In this document: positions 34,606-44,585 of the stretch, in pieces
How positions within the stretch are numbered: position 1 is the stretch's first letter
Layout: each line of letters opens with the position of its first letter
Assembly (NCBI GenBank): GCA_947184155.2
Contig: CAMXCT020000485.1
Coordinates: 160,791-224,790 of the forward strand
DNA length: 64,000 bases
Source of the DNA: Cladocopium goreaui
Taxonomy: Eukaryota; Sar; Dinophyceae; Suessiales; Symbiodiniaceae
Reading direction: 5' to 3'
Made by a program: the position numbers and the translations under genes
The notes under the pieces: generated by a model
Seen by the model: the letters and a program-made list of their open reading frames with translations, nothing else
The model's database searches: none
What the model was told of the DNA's origin: nothing

Positions 34606-35539
34606 CCTGCTATGACCTCCCTAGACTGAGCGCAGCGCAGCGATGCCAGAATTAGGCCTGGAGGAATGAGAGAAGCGCCGGTCGTCGGTTGCCCGTTTCT
34701 GCTGAGTGCCATGCAGCTGTGTTGGCAGTGCGATTCCACCCAGTGGCCTCGGAGTGACGACTGGCAGTTACAACAGGAAATCACTATTTGAAATCATTAG
34801 TGGTGTCAGGTACGGTTCCACTTCCACGTTGCGTTCACTCGCTATCTCAATACAGTCCTACTTTATATAACCTCCTTTCAAACTTCCGCCATATTCCACC
34901 ATTGCAAGTGCGAAACAACAATTGACTTTAAGCATCCGACATGGTCGGCGCGCCTGTCGTGTCATGGGATCAAGACGATTCTTGACAGGTGACGGCAAGG
35001 AAACGGTGCGTCTCCCCGGTGGCCGGTGGCCTCCTATCTGCCTCCCTCCCACCTTGGAAACGGAGACCAGCACCAAAGCAGCATGAAAGCAGCACGAGAA
35101 AAGGACATCTACATCTACTGCATCCTCTTGCTCTACAGAATGTTAAGGCTCCCAGCAGCTGGCATGCCTGAGCGCATCCCATGGTCCATAGAGGGTCCTA
35201 TGGTGATACATCATGATGCATCATGATACATCTACGCCCTGAGCATCGAACCCATGCCCATGGCCTGAACACCGAAGGGAAGCTGCATGGGCCTGGCAGC
35301 TATGCAGCATTTCCTCGAACATTGCCGAATTCACCTAGTAAATGATAGTAAATATGATTGCAGTATTAAAAGTAACGTAATGGTGCCAGTTATACATTGC
35401 ACTGAATGTTGCTGACTAGTGGGCTATCTTTAATTTAATTAGGGGATATTAGATGATATTAGGGGTACCTAAACTTCTTATATGAATGGGCATCTACATG
35501 ACAGAGAGAGAGAGAGAGAATTTGCGCCAGCTCATCTCT

Positions 35540-36342
35540 TAAAACAAATGCTTCCTTGCGCACATACCTTGATACAATGAATCATAACATATGGAAAACC
35601 ACGGAAAGGCCATCCTCGCTTCACAAATATTGGAACACAACATGAACAAGAGGTAGAGACGTTAAGCGTGCAGGCAAGGCTGCGCTGCGCAACCACATGC
35701 CATCGTTTGGGGGCCTGGCACATAGCCTGCACAAGCTTCCAAAGGTCTGACATGTTCTCATCTAATTTGCTTGCAATAATATCAATAAGCTTCATTCAAG
35801 AATTTCGTGCTCCCATTTCAATCCCAAAGTCTGGCCTGGTGGACGTGCTTGGCCAGTGGTATTCGGCACAGCCTTAGTCGCAAAGCCTGTCGCCTGTTGT
35901 GGCCATTGCAGGCTTTGAGGTCGGAGCTGAAGGAGGTCTGCCAGGTCCAAGGGACATTGCCATTGGCCCACCTGGAGCATGGGGCCGTTCTCAAAGATTT
36001 CCCGAGTAGAAGGCCTGCTGAAATATCCATGTCTACAGAGTCTACAGAGTCTACATCTGAGAATTCGCATGGAGCCTTGCATCGGGGGGAACTGTGCAGG
36101 AAAGCAGCCCATCCTGCAGATAGTGCAAGTAGGTGACAAGTCGGGTTGGGTTGGGCTTGATATGTCTTGATATTGTCTTGATGCCTTTTTGCATTAATTT
36201 TTGCATTTATTTTTGTGATATGTCTTTTGCATTGCGTCTTTGTTGATGTAAACTGAGGTCTCTGCGGTGCCGGACCTGAGCGCTGTACTATGGAACCCGC
36301 AGCTCCAAGGAGTGACACAGAAGCAATCCCACTTAAGGCCAA
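35540..36342 (-). CDS. small unrecognised gene
   Basis: A possible start at 36,342 begins MALSGIASVSLLGAAGSIV, a hydrophobic N-terminus that could be a signal or anchor. After an intron, a frame at about 35.82-36.02 kb encodes FENGPMLQVGQWQCPLDLAD and LQLRPQSLQWPQQATGFATK, and another at 35.68-35.78 kb encodes KLDENMSDLWKLVQAMCQAP. A competing frame over 35.82-36.13 kb is also open. Family and splice edges are unknown. Confidence 0.3.
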
Positions 36343-36499
36343 CGCCTAGTGGACGGAGTGGCCTTAGCCATTCAAATCATCCAAGAACTCGATACATCTC
36401 GATGCAAATTGTTCACGTTGAACCCATCCAAACAATTCCAAACAGCAGCAAATGACCATCAGCAGCAGCGAACATGGTGATTGAAGAGCTCTTGGACCA

Positions 36500-36973
36500 T
36501 TGCACCAAGCCCGCAGCTGGGTTGTCGGTTGGGCTGCCACGGGTGCAAAACCCACGGGCAACCTCAAGAATCGCAAGTCGCTGCTAGCAAAATGTGTTCA
36601 GCCGCGCCACCCTTGCGGCACATTGGATGCACACACGCTATTTTCTCCTCGCAGTTTAGAGGAAATCAACGTGGATGCGTCTGAGCCGAGGCTGGCTGTA
36701 GCTCCTCCTCAGATGGAAGAACAATCAATGAAGTGTGAGAAGAGAAACCATGTTGGATACATACGACTTTTAGATGCTTTTGATTCCTCCTGCGGATGCT
36801 TGACACTTCCGTTTGCATATGCTACCAAGAATCGACAAGGGGGTGCAAGTCACAGCCTTGAAGCAGTCAAAAGTCAAGTGAGCCAGCTCCGCCAAAAATA
36901 TCCACCATGGAACGGATTGAAAAATGACCATGTTGAACTGGGCAATCACACTCTTAACCTTGATATACCTTGA
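36500..36973 (+). CDS. plus-strand open frame of 157 codons, uncertain
   Basis: This is the longest plus-strand open frame between 24 and 49 kb. It contains RSLEEINVDASEPRLAVAPP and VGYIRLLDAFDSSCGCLTLP. It has no membrane segment or motif that I recognise. Minus-strand frames opposite it are also open (TFDCFKAVTCTPLSILGSIC), and the surrounding genes read minus, so it may be a shadow. Confidence 0.2.
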   Translation: MHQARSWVVGWAATGAKPTGNLKNRKSLLAKCVQPRHPCGTLDAHTLFSPRSLEEINVDASEPRLAVAPPQMEEQSMKCEKRNHVGYIRLLDAFDSSCGCLTLPFAYATKNRQGGASHSLEAVKSQVSQLRQKYPPWNGLKNDHVELGNHTLNLDIP

Positions 36974-37009
36974 TGATATTTGATGATGCTCAATCACTTA
37001 AACTTCTTG

Positions 37010-39860
37010 GAGCCTTTGCACCCAGCCTACAGGAAATGCAAACAGCCTTTCACTCATCAGCCAAGATACAATCTCGAAAGGAATCGCAAACTTGTTGACA
37101 AGCTTTGTGTCAAGCTTCGCATCGAGCTTCATTTCGGGCAGCTCAAGTTGATTCTCATTTGGAAGCTGTGCCTCTGGATGGGCGAAGGGTCTACATGACT
37201 TCAATCTGACTGCAGTATCCTCCAAAACTGAATCATAAACATCCAGAAACACATATTGAAAACCTGTGCATCCTTCAAAACCATAAACAGTTTAAACTGT
37301 TTAAACATGCACCAATCCCACCTTCTGGCCAGGCTCCTTGTCAACACCTCTTGCACATGGAGACTCCATGAGGTAGGTCAGTTGCACAGCTGCCTTGTCT
37401 GCAATGGCCTTGGCCATGGCTGCCTGTTCCTTCACAAACTTCATGCTTTCCATGGCCCGGGAGGCGGAGGCCACCTCATGCCTTGCCCAGTGTAGAGCCT
37501 TGAAGGCCATCTGACCTCGACTGCCTGCGTCTGGCTGAGGTGAATGGTCATCCGGATAGCCCGTCCGCTTCATGGCCAACATCAGCTTGAAGCGCTCACG
37601 GGGACTCTCTGCCTTGGATCACCATGCACCCTGGGAGTCCCTCCGAACCTGCACCCTTTCAATCGTGAAATTCAGGTGAGACGGCCACCTTGGCACCATC
37701 TAATTGAGTTATTTTGGCCATGTTCAACCACAAGATGATAAAGTAAAATAAAACATTATGTTAAACGATGCTAATTATCATCAGTCTAACAGCATCCAAC
37801 AGCAACATAATGATATAATTATATAATATGATGTATACTATTATGATCTATTATGATACTAAATGCCTGTCAAGTCTCCTTGGGCTCTGGGATCAGCTTG
37901 CTCTTTCCTGCCCCAGCATTTCCAACTGCGCCTGCTGCACCCGCCAATCCACTAGCGGCATTTGCCAATCCTCCGAGATTTAGAAAGGCAGTTCGATCCT
38001 GGACGAAGCATACCTCTGCACTTCCAGAAGTTCCAGAAGCAACAAAGCAATGACTGGAATGCTTCATGGCAAGGGGATCTGTCAACTAATGCAAGTGATC
38101 TGTTTAGGCGCGAAAGCAAGCTACTTAAGCTTCTCTGATGTGCTTGTTAATGGAGCTACTGTGCTGTGCGCGTCAATGGAGCTACAGTACCGTGCTGTGC
38201 TTGTCAATTACAAGTGTTGCGTGAGAACATATTATATATATATATATTATAAATATAATATTATATATCACTCGGATGCTTCAAGAACACCTGACGCGTC
38301 CATTGTTACCAGTGGTTCAACGGGTTGTTTGATTCCAAAAAAGGTGTCCTATCTCCTTCTCCTCAAGGCCTTACGAAAGCAACGGTAATATCAGTAATAT
38401 CAGTAATACAGATGATTTGAGTGGAAACATCGCTGCAAAGAGGCACATTATATCGGGCCTTAAACTCTTCAAGAGCTTCGATCATCAGTTTGAGATCATC
38501 TGAGAGCAACACGACACAGTTGGACCTACGGCCGTTGGTTCAAGAGCATGGGAAATAAATGGAAATAATTAAGCTATATTAAGCTCATTTAAACTCACCA
38601 ACGAAAAGAATGGGACGTGCTGTTTCTGACCAAGACAACTTGATCTTGAATCACAAACTATCTACATCTATCTACTAATACTAAAAGTTGATCTCCGATT
38701 TCTGTCCAACAAGATCAGCCTAGAGCAGCGCTTGGCACATCCAGCATCGCTGGCTGCCTGGGCAAAATGTTCTTTTTGCCATGCGTCAGCCCCAATCACT
38801 CCGAGTCACACTGAGGGTGTCGTTTTGTTCGGGGGTCTGAGGATGAAGCGCTTGGCTTGGCTTTGTTGGCTGCTTCACTGCAGCAACAGCAGCTTGCAAC
38901 GCAGCCTGGATCTGGAAGGCACTTCCGGCAACATCGGCAACCCTTCACGCAGCTCCGAAAAAAAAGAGCGATGGTCAGGGGCTCAAACGTCCATCTTGTT
39001 GGCTCCATAGCTACCAGGCTGCAGCAAGCCAAAGGAAGCCTTTGGCAACGGGAGCCATTGGTCATGAAATGCCATAGGGATGAGTGAAAAGCATTGAAAA
39101 GCAGCAATCGCCCTAGCGGAGCAGGTGTGGGCTTCTGTCTTGGCAATAAGTCTCTAAGTGCTGGACTAACGCCTGCACAGCTATTGAATGCAAAGATGCC
39201 TTGGCTCTTGATGCTCTTGTGGGGTAATATGTGCCACCACAGCTTGGTAGCAAAAACAAAAAGAAACTCAGCACTTGACGAGGGCATCAGGTAAGCCTTC
39301 ACACTGCGGCCTCAGGTGCCAAAATCGGCGAGCCAGTCTTAAATTGAAATCGGGCTGCACAATCATACATGCTCAACTCCCAATGAGCTCCCTCGCGTCT
39401 CTTCCAGCAACTCCGGGACTAAAAGCTTCAAAGCCTCAACGGCTCGTGCTGCAAGAGAATTTCCTGCTACCGTGAAGGCCCAAAGCAACTGGGGCTCATA
39501 CTGGAGGAAGACTGGTTACAGCTGCGTCAACCTATGCGGCAAGGCATGACAACGTGCGTCGAACGCAAAACAAATTACAATGGTGCTCAGTGCGAACAGT
39601 TTTACTGTAGTATCACTGGTGGGTCTAGTAGAGCCTAGTCTAAGCAGCCAAGGCACATTCTCCTCCAGCCTCAGTACAGTGTGAGACATTTCATTATACA
39701 CTATTGTACACCAGTGCATAACGTCTGCACACCACAAAAATGGCGGAACATGGCACAACGCTTGGCTTCCGCGCTTTTGGCTTGGTGTTGGAGGTTCGAG
39801 AGGAAGATCCGCCCTGTTTCCTGCTCCAACCAGATCCAACCGGTGAAATGCACAACGCAC
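37010..39860 (-). CDS. unrecognised multi-exon gene(s)
   Basis: Well-supported minus-strand exons, in order: about 39.72-39.86 kb (GSSSRTSNTKPKARKPSVVP), 38.79-38.94 kb (VADVAGSAFQIQAALQAAVA), 38.43-38.53 kb (NCVVLLSDDLKLMIEALEEF, then KARYNVPLCSDVS), 37.87-38.03 kb (Gly/Ala-rich LANAASGLAGAAGAVGNAGA), 37.32-37.56 kb (GQMAFKALHWARHEVASASR, then AMAKAIADKAAVQLTYLMES) and 37.03-37.22 kb. Antisense frames are less protein-like. The helical, Ala-rich exons and the Gly/Ala linker suggest a modular protein, but no family is evident. The interval may contain two genes. Confidence 0.45.
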
Positions 39861-40732
39861 ATCTTAGGTCCATGCCTGTCTCTGGCGAGGCAGCCTTGAC
39901 CAGAGGTGAAGCGCTGAGATAGCACAAACCAATCCCAAAGAATAGCGTTGCTATTTGTGACCATGGTTGGCTGATTGACTTACACTTGGAAACCTGGAAG
40001 GGACCTTCAACACGTGCAAGACAGCAGCCAAACCTTTCCGTTATTTCCGTCCTTTTTGAAACTGAAAGATACTGAAAGTGCCTCTCAAAGTTGCAAGAAT
40101 CTGATGGATGAAGGACCACACATGGCTGAGGCTATCCACCTGCTTTTGTCCAGATTGAGGCCTTGGATTTGTTCTGATTCCAGTTTTCCACGGCCGTGGG
40201 ACAGTTTTGTGGCTTCCATGCTCCGGGTTTTCTGGGTTCCATGCTCTGGGCTGGTGCTTGGCATCGCTGTTGGCCTGAGCTCCGCTATCTCCGCATTGGC
40301 GAGTTTCCAGTGGCCCAACTTCCCATAACCTCCCCATCCCCGTCCGAGTTCTCGGCGGAAGGGACTTTGAAGCCGGGCCTTGCAGGTGGTGTTTTCGGAT
40401 GTGTCATGGAGAAGGGTTAAAGCCTAAGACAAACTCGGAACCAAGTGGTGGACTAGAGGGATCGACTTTGGGAGCGCCTCGGCGTGGGGCAAACTTGAAA
40501 TTCGTCCACCCTTGTTGGGCACATTTCCAAGAATCAGAAAACATCAGAAAACCAAGCCAAAGACCTTTGGACCGCTCCTTCTCCTCCGAAGTAGAGTTGA
40601 AAAAATACAGAACATGATCCTACACATTCTTAATGCCTCTCCCTCTCCCTCTCTATCTCTCTCTAGCAGGAGGCTTGCCAAAGGCTAAAAGACAGGTTCA
40701 TAATCGTTCATGATTCATGATTAGTAAACATT

Positions 40733-41672
40733 TCAATCACACTCAAACATATTTCCATCATGGCTCAACATCTCTTCCAGTGGCTCGCAACTTGCACAGC
40801 TGACCTCCTCCCGCTTGTCATCCGCATCAGCTTTGGACTTTTGTATCCTCGTCGCACTGTTATGCCACACACGTAGAATGTATATGAGCAATCTCGAAAA
40901 CCCTAGGTTCACGGAAAGGACATCCACAAATTTGGGAAGGTCCCATCGCTTACCACACGTTTGTCCAATAATGATATATGGTAAACTTGGGGGCCAATTT
41001 GGGTATCGCTAATGTGGATATAAGAGAAATACAAAGACATAATCAGACATAACCTTGAAAAGGGGTATCGCTAATTTGGGAAGGTCCCATCGCTTACCGT
41101 GTGTTTTTAACAATTTCCATCCATTTCCATAAACCAATGTCCGTCCAATACATATTTAGTATTGCCGGGATTTTTACGGTGGCTCATATCAGAACATTGG
41201 AAAACAGACTCTCACCAAACGCCGCGGGTTGACGCCTTTCTTCCAAGATGTCTTGTGGAAGGCCGTCCATGCCTGCCAAACAATTTACTCTTTTACTACG
41301 AGGGGAACTGCCAGAGTTGTGCCCTCCAATGACAGTTTGGGAATCTGGCCATGCACAACAACGTCAGGATTTTCTCGCCCTGACCTAGTCAGTTGGTGTG
41401 AAGCAAACCGCGACACAAGCAAGATCTCGTGCACTATCTTGAGCATCATGGAATCATGTCTGAGGCAGAGGCATGGCATGCGGAACCTCCTTCAAACTTT
41501 TCTTGTAGGAATTCAACCTCTGTCGTGTACTCATGACTTGCCGATTGACGGAGGACTCGGAAACTGTAAACTTTGCCCTCCCACATGTGCACGCGCAGGC
41601 TGGTCACCGAGCCAAACGTTCCTGGAAAAGGAACATCTGCAATGGTTTCAAACAGCTGCCCGTGGCCATATC
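40733..41672 (-). CDS. unrecognised gene, upstream part of the minus block
   Basis: An exon at about 41.48-41.67 kb encodes GQLFETIADVPFPGTFGSVT and VYSFRVLRQSASHEYTTEVE, with a clear beta-strand pattern. A stretch at 41.29-41.43 kb encodes RENPDVVVHGQIPKLSLEGT. An exon at 40.74-40.92 kb encodes a hydrophobic run (FSRLLIYILRVW) and then SATRIQKSKADADDKREEVS. They may belong to one gene with a membrane-associated segment. A plus-strand frame at 40.06-40.33 kb with a hydrophobic stretch was noted and left out. Family unknown. Confidence 0.4.
40929..41100. repeat. 25-base direct repeat, spacing 144
   Basis: The sequence TTTGGGAAGGTCCCATCGCT followed by TACC occurs near 40,931 and again near 41,075. 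A second shared word, GGGTATCGCTAAT, occurs at about 41,002 and 41,063. The second copy looks like a local duplication of the intron/exon edge region. Confidence 0.75.
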
Positions 41673-41959
41673 ATCAGCAAGACATGATAGCCACGATCAA
41701 AAAGCACCGCATAATTCAAATAAGTCTCGTCCGCACTCGCCACAACAGAAATGTTTGGTGCCTGGACAGATCGAATCAGCTCCGCAGGCAAGCAGGACAT
41801 AGCAACCGCCATCTAGTAATGCGCATATCTATACACAACTGCATTCGCGAGCGCGCGGGCTCACCAACGCGGATATCCTCAATCAGAATTCCAGAAACTA
41901 TATACATACACACACACACATATATATACACATACTATTTACTGTACATCTCATGCTTA

Positions 41960-41988
41960 TTGGTCTATCTCTCTCTCTATATTCTCTG

Positions 41989-42019
<31 letters not shown>

Positions 42020-42025
42020 GTGTTC
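41960..42025. repeat. TCTC/TCTG microsatellite
   Basis: Runs of CT and GTCTCT repeats lie close to TA and CA repeats at 41,900-41,940. No gene is seen between about 41.8 and 42.35 kb. Confidence 0.8.
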
Positions 42026-42364
42026 ATTTATCCACTTCTCTGTTGTCTAGTATTGTCCAGCCTTCTTTGTTTCACGTGACACTATATGTTTATCATGCTT
42101 CTTCCATGACCCAATCTGCATGATTGTTCTACACAAGGATCTTGTCACAAGAGACTAAAAACAGAAGTTTATATGAGGATACATGTCGCTCGGTATTGGA
42201 CATAGGGAGACACCTAAACATCATATGATATAATTGCACATATGTATACTGTATACAAATGTATATTATATATATATAATATAATAAATTATAAATAATA
42301 TGTGATAAAATGTACATACATGTGCGCATGTCTTTGCACATGCGCACACACAGTTCATATGATA

Positions 42365-42560
42365 TGCTTTGCTGGTGGCGCACCGAGGCACAATTATTTC
42401 AAACAATTTTATGATCCACCTGCTGAGGTTGAGACGTTGGTGATGGACCAAAGTCTTGACGTCATCGAACCTGTTTTTAAACACACCCGAAGAACTGGAT
42501 CTGCAAAACCAAATGAAACACATGTATACATTCTGGAGTGCCTTGGCCTCTTTGTCTGTG
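42365..42560 (-). CDS. possible last recognisable exon of the minus block
   Basis: Behind a TTTTGCAG acceptor near 42,500, the minus strand reads FKNRFDDVKTLVHHQRLNLS to a CAGCAG|GT donor near 42,420. Two frames are open and the plus strand is open as well (NYFKQFYDPPAEVETLVMDQ), so strand is not certain. Function is unknown. The minisatellite region begins directly beside it. Confidence 0.3.
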
Positions 42561-42564
42561 GAGG

Positions 42565-42726
42565 CCAGAAACTATTTCTTAAATAAACCCAATTTACAGA
42601 AACTATTTCCTAAATCAACCCTAAGTTGGGAAACTATTTGAGACTATTTCTTATATAAACCCAATTTACAGAAACTATTTCTTAAATCAGCCCAATTTGC
42701 AGAAACTATTTCCTAAATAAATCGAA
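42565..42726 (+). repeat. AGAAACTATTTCTTAAAT array, forward orientation
   Basis: Five to six degenerate units of about 30 bases share the core CAGAAACTATTTCTTAAATA with the spacer AACCCAATTTA. The same core occurs in reverse complement at 43.40-43.59 kb. Confidence 0.85.
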
Positions 42727-42810
42727 GTTTTGGAAACTTTTGAAAAATATCAAAAAATACATTAATAAGAAAACTAAAAAAAGTAATTCAAGTTACGCCT
42801 TCTAGGGATT

Positions 42811-43040
42811 GGTTTGAAACGGTTTGAAACGGTTTCGGACTATTACCTAGCAAGTAGCGGGAAACGGTTTGAAACGGTTTCGGACTATTTGCTAATTAGC
42901 CATTCTCAGAAACTATTTGAAACTATTTGAAACTATTTGCAGTTTTTGCCAGGGTGAATTAGCAAATAGTAGGAAACGGTTTCGGACGGTTTCGGACTAT
43001 TACCTAGCAAGTAGCGGGAAACGGTTTGAAACGGTTTCTG
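42811..43040. repeat. GGAAACGGTTT block, two long copies
   Basis: The string of GGTTTGAAACGGTTTC, then GGACTATTACCTAGCAAGTA, then GCGGGAAACGG appears at 42,811-42,880 and again, slightly changed, at 42,971-43,038. It lies between the two opposed arrays. Confidence 0.8.
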
Positions 43041-43397
43041 TGATACCCTTACTCTGCCTTAAATCATCAAACAAGTTAACATACCAATGAAGATAAATAA
43101 AACCTAAGTTGACAAATATAGACACATATAGACACATTATGACATATTGAAACTCCTTACAGATTGAAAAGTAAGAAAGAAACAGTGACCGATTCTGAGA
43201 TGAGGAGTCAAAGAACATAGAATGAAACAGAATGAAGGGTGCCTGCGTGGCAGCCTCTCTCTCTCGGTGAGAACATGGCTCACTTGTCTGGGGCAATCTC
43301 TGGACTTTAAGTGATTGACTGCTATCCTTGTCCAATGGTTGGGATTGGTAAAAGCAATCCTGGTTTTGTAAATGGTTTCTGGGTTTGGCGCCCAGAT

Positions 43398-43592
43398 TAA
43401 GAAATAGTTTCTAGGATTTAAGAAATATTTAAGAAATAGTTTCCAGGATTTAAGAAATAGCTTCTGGGATTTAAGAAATAGTTTCTGGGATTTAAGAAAT
43501 AGTTTCTGGGATTTAAGAAATAGTTTCCAGGATTTAAGAAATAGTTTCTGGGATTTAAGAAATAGTTTCTGGGATTTAAGAAATAGTTTCCT
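43398..43592 (-). repeat. AGAAACTATTTCTTAAAT array, reverse orientation
   Basis: Eight near-identical 22-base units of type GATTTAAGAAATAGTTTCTGG occur in tandem, some with CCAGGATT instead of TGGGATT. The 22-base unit shifts reading frame each copy, so the minus-strand K/L/F/S peptide across it is an artefact. Confidence 0.9.
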
Positions 43593-44329
43593 TTCATATT
43601 TACCTCTTAGGAAGGTTAAGCTGGTAGGCTCCCGGCGAAACCGGACCCCCCGGGCTCCCGCGACAGACCTTGACAAATAGAGAAAAGTTCAGGCACACAC
43701 CAGTCCGGACTTTTGGGGGAAACCCCTGACTTGGGTATCCTCTGAGGTGTCTAAAATGCCATGTGGCAAAGGCCTGCTAACACCATCCCCCAACTCACCC
43801 GCAAAGGCTATCAGCCACATGGTTTTGTTTGGGGAGCATGTTTTTTTGATCCCACAACTTGTGGGTATCGCGTGTGGAATTATTCGCGGCGTTGTATGGT
43901 GCATTTGGCAAAAACTGCGCTGGGACAGGGTATGTGTTTATGTTGCTGTTTGACACACCCTTTCCTGGATTGAAACAGCAATGCAACTGGTATGGCGCGA
44001 TAGTACTCCCAATTGGATTCTAGATGGTTTCAAGTTTCAAGCGTCAACAGTTTCAGTGTGGTGAGCCATGGGTGAAGGAGGCTCTAGTACTATTAAACTG
44101 GCATGTGCGGTAAAGACATTAGTTCTTTCTCACCACAAACTACCATTGGCAAATGCGTGTTCCAAGATTGACCAGGTTTGCCCTGACAACATGGTGAATA
44201 TCAACTTTTACTTGCAAATATTACCCCTTTGATTCAAGTAATGGTTTCTGGGAAATCAACATGATTTAGCAAATGCTTTCTACATGTTCTACTTTACTTG
44301 AAAAAAGTTTCTACATATCCTATATACTT

Positions 44330-44585
44330 ATTTAGCAGATGGTTTCTAGTATTTAGCAAATGGTTTCTAGTATTTAGCAAATGGTTTCCAGAATTTGGCA
44401 AATAGTTTCTAGTATTTAGCAAATGGTTTCTAGTATTTAGCAAATGGTTTCCAGTATTTAGCAAATGGTTTCCAGTATTTAGCAAATAGTTTTGTAGTAT
44501 TTAGCAAATAGTTTCTAGTATTTAGCAAATGGTCTCTAGAATTTAGCAAATGGTTACTACCTGTGCAAGAAATAGTTTCTGGATT
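44330..44585 (-). repeat. TATTTAGCAAATGGTTTCTAG array
   Basis: About eleven tandem units of 21-22 bases occur, with CTAG/CCAG and ATGG/ATAG variants. The core is related to the 43.4 kb array (AAATAGTTTC versus AAATGGTTTC) and has the same orientation. Confidence 0.9.

Noticed and set aside
36500-36973. Treating the 157-codon plus frame as a firm gene
   Set aside because: Antisense frames are also open, no motif or splice context was found, and neighbours read minus. It is kept only as a low-confidence entry.
43405-43676. Minus-strand open frame of 179 codons rich in K, L, F and S
   Set aside because: It is a translation of the 22-base minisatellite; the periodic peptide follows from the repeat and not from selection.
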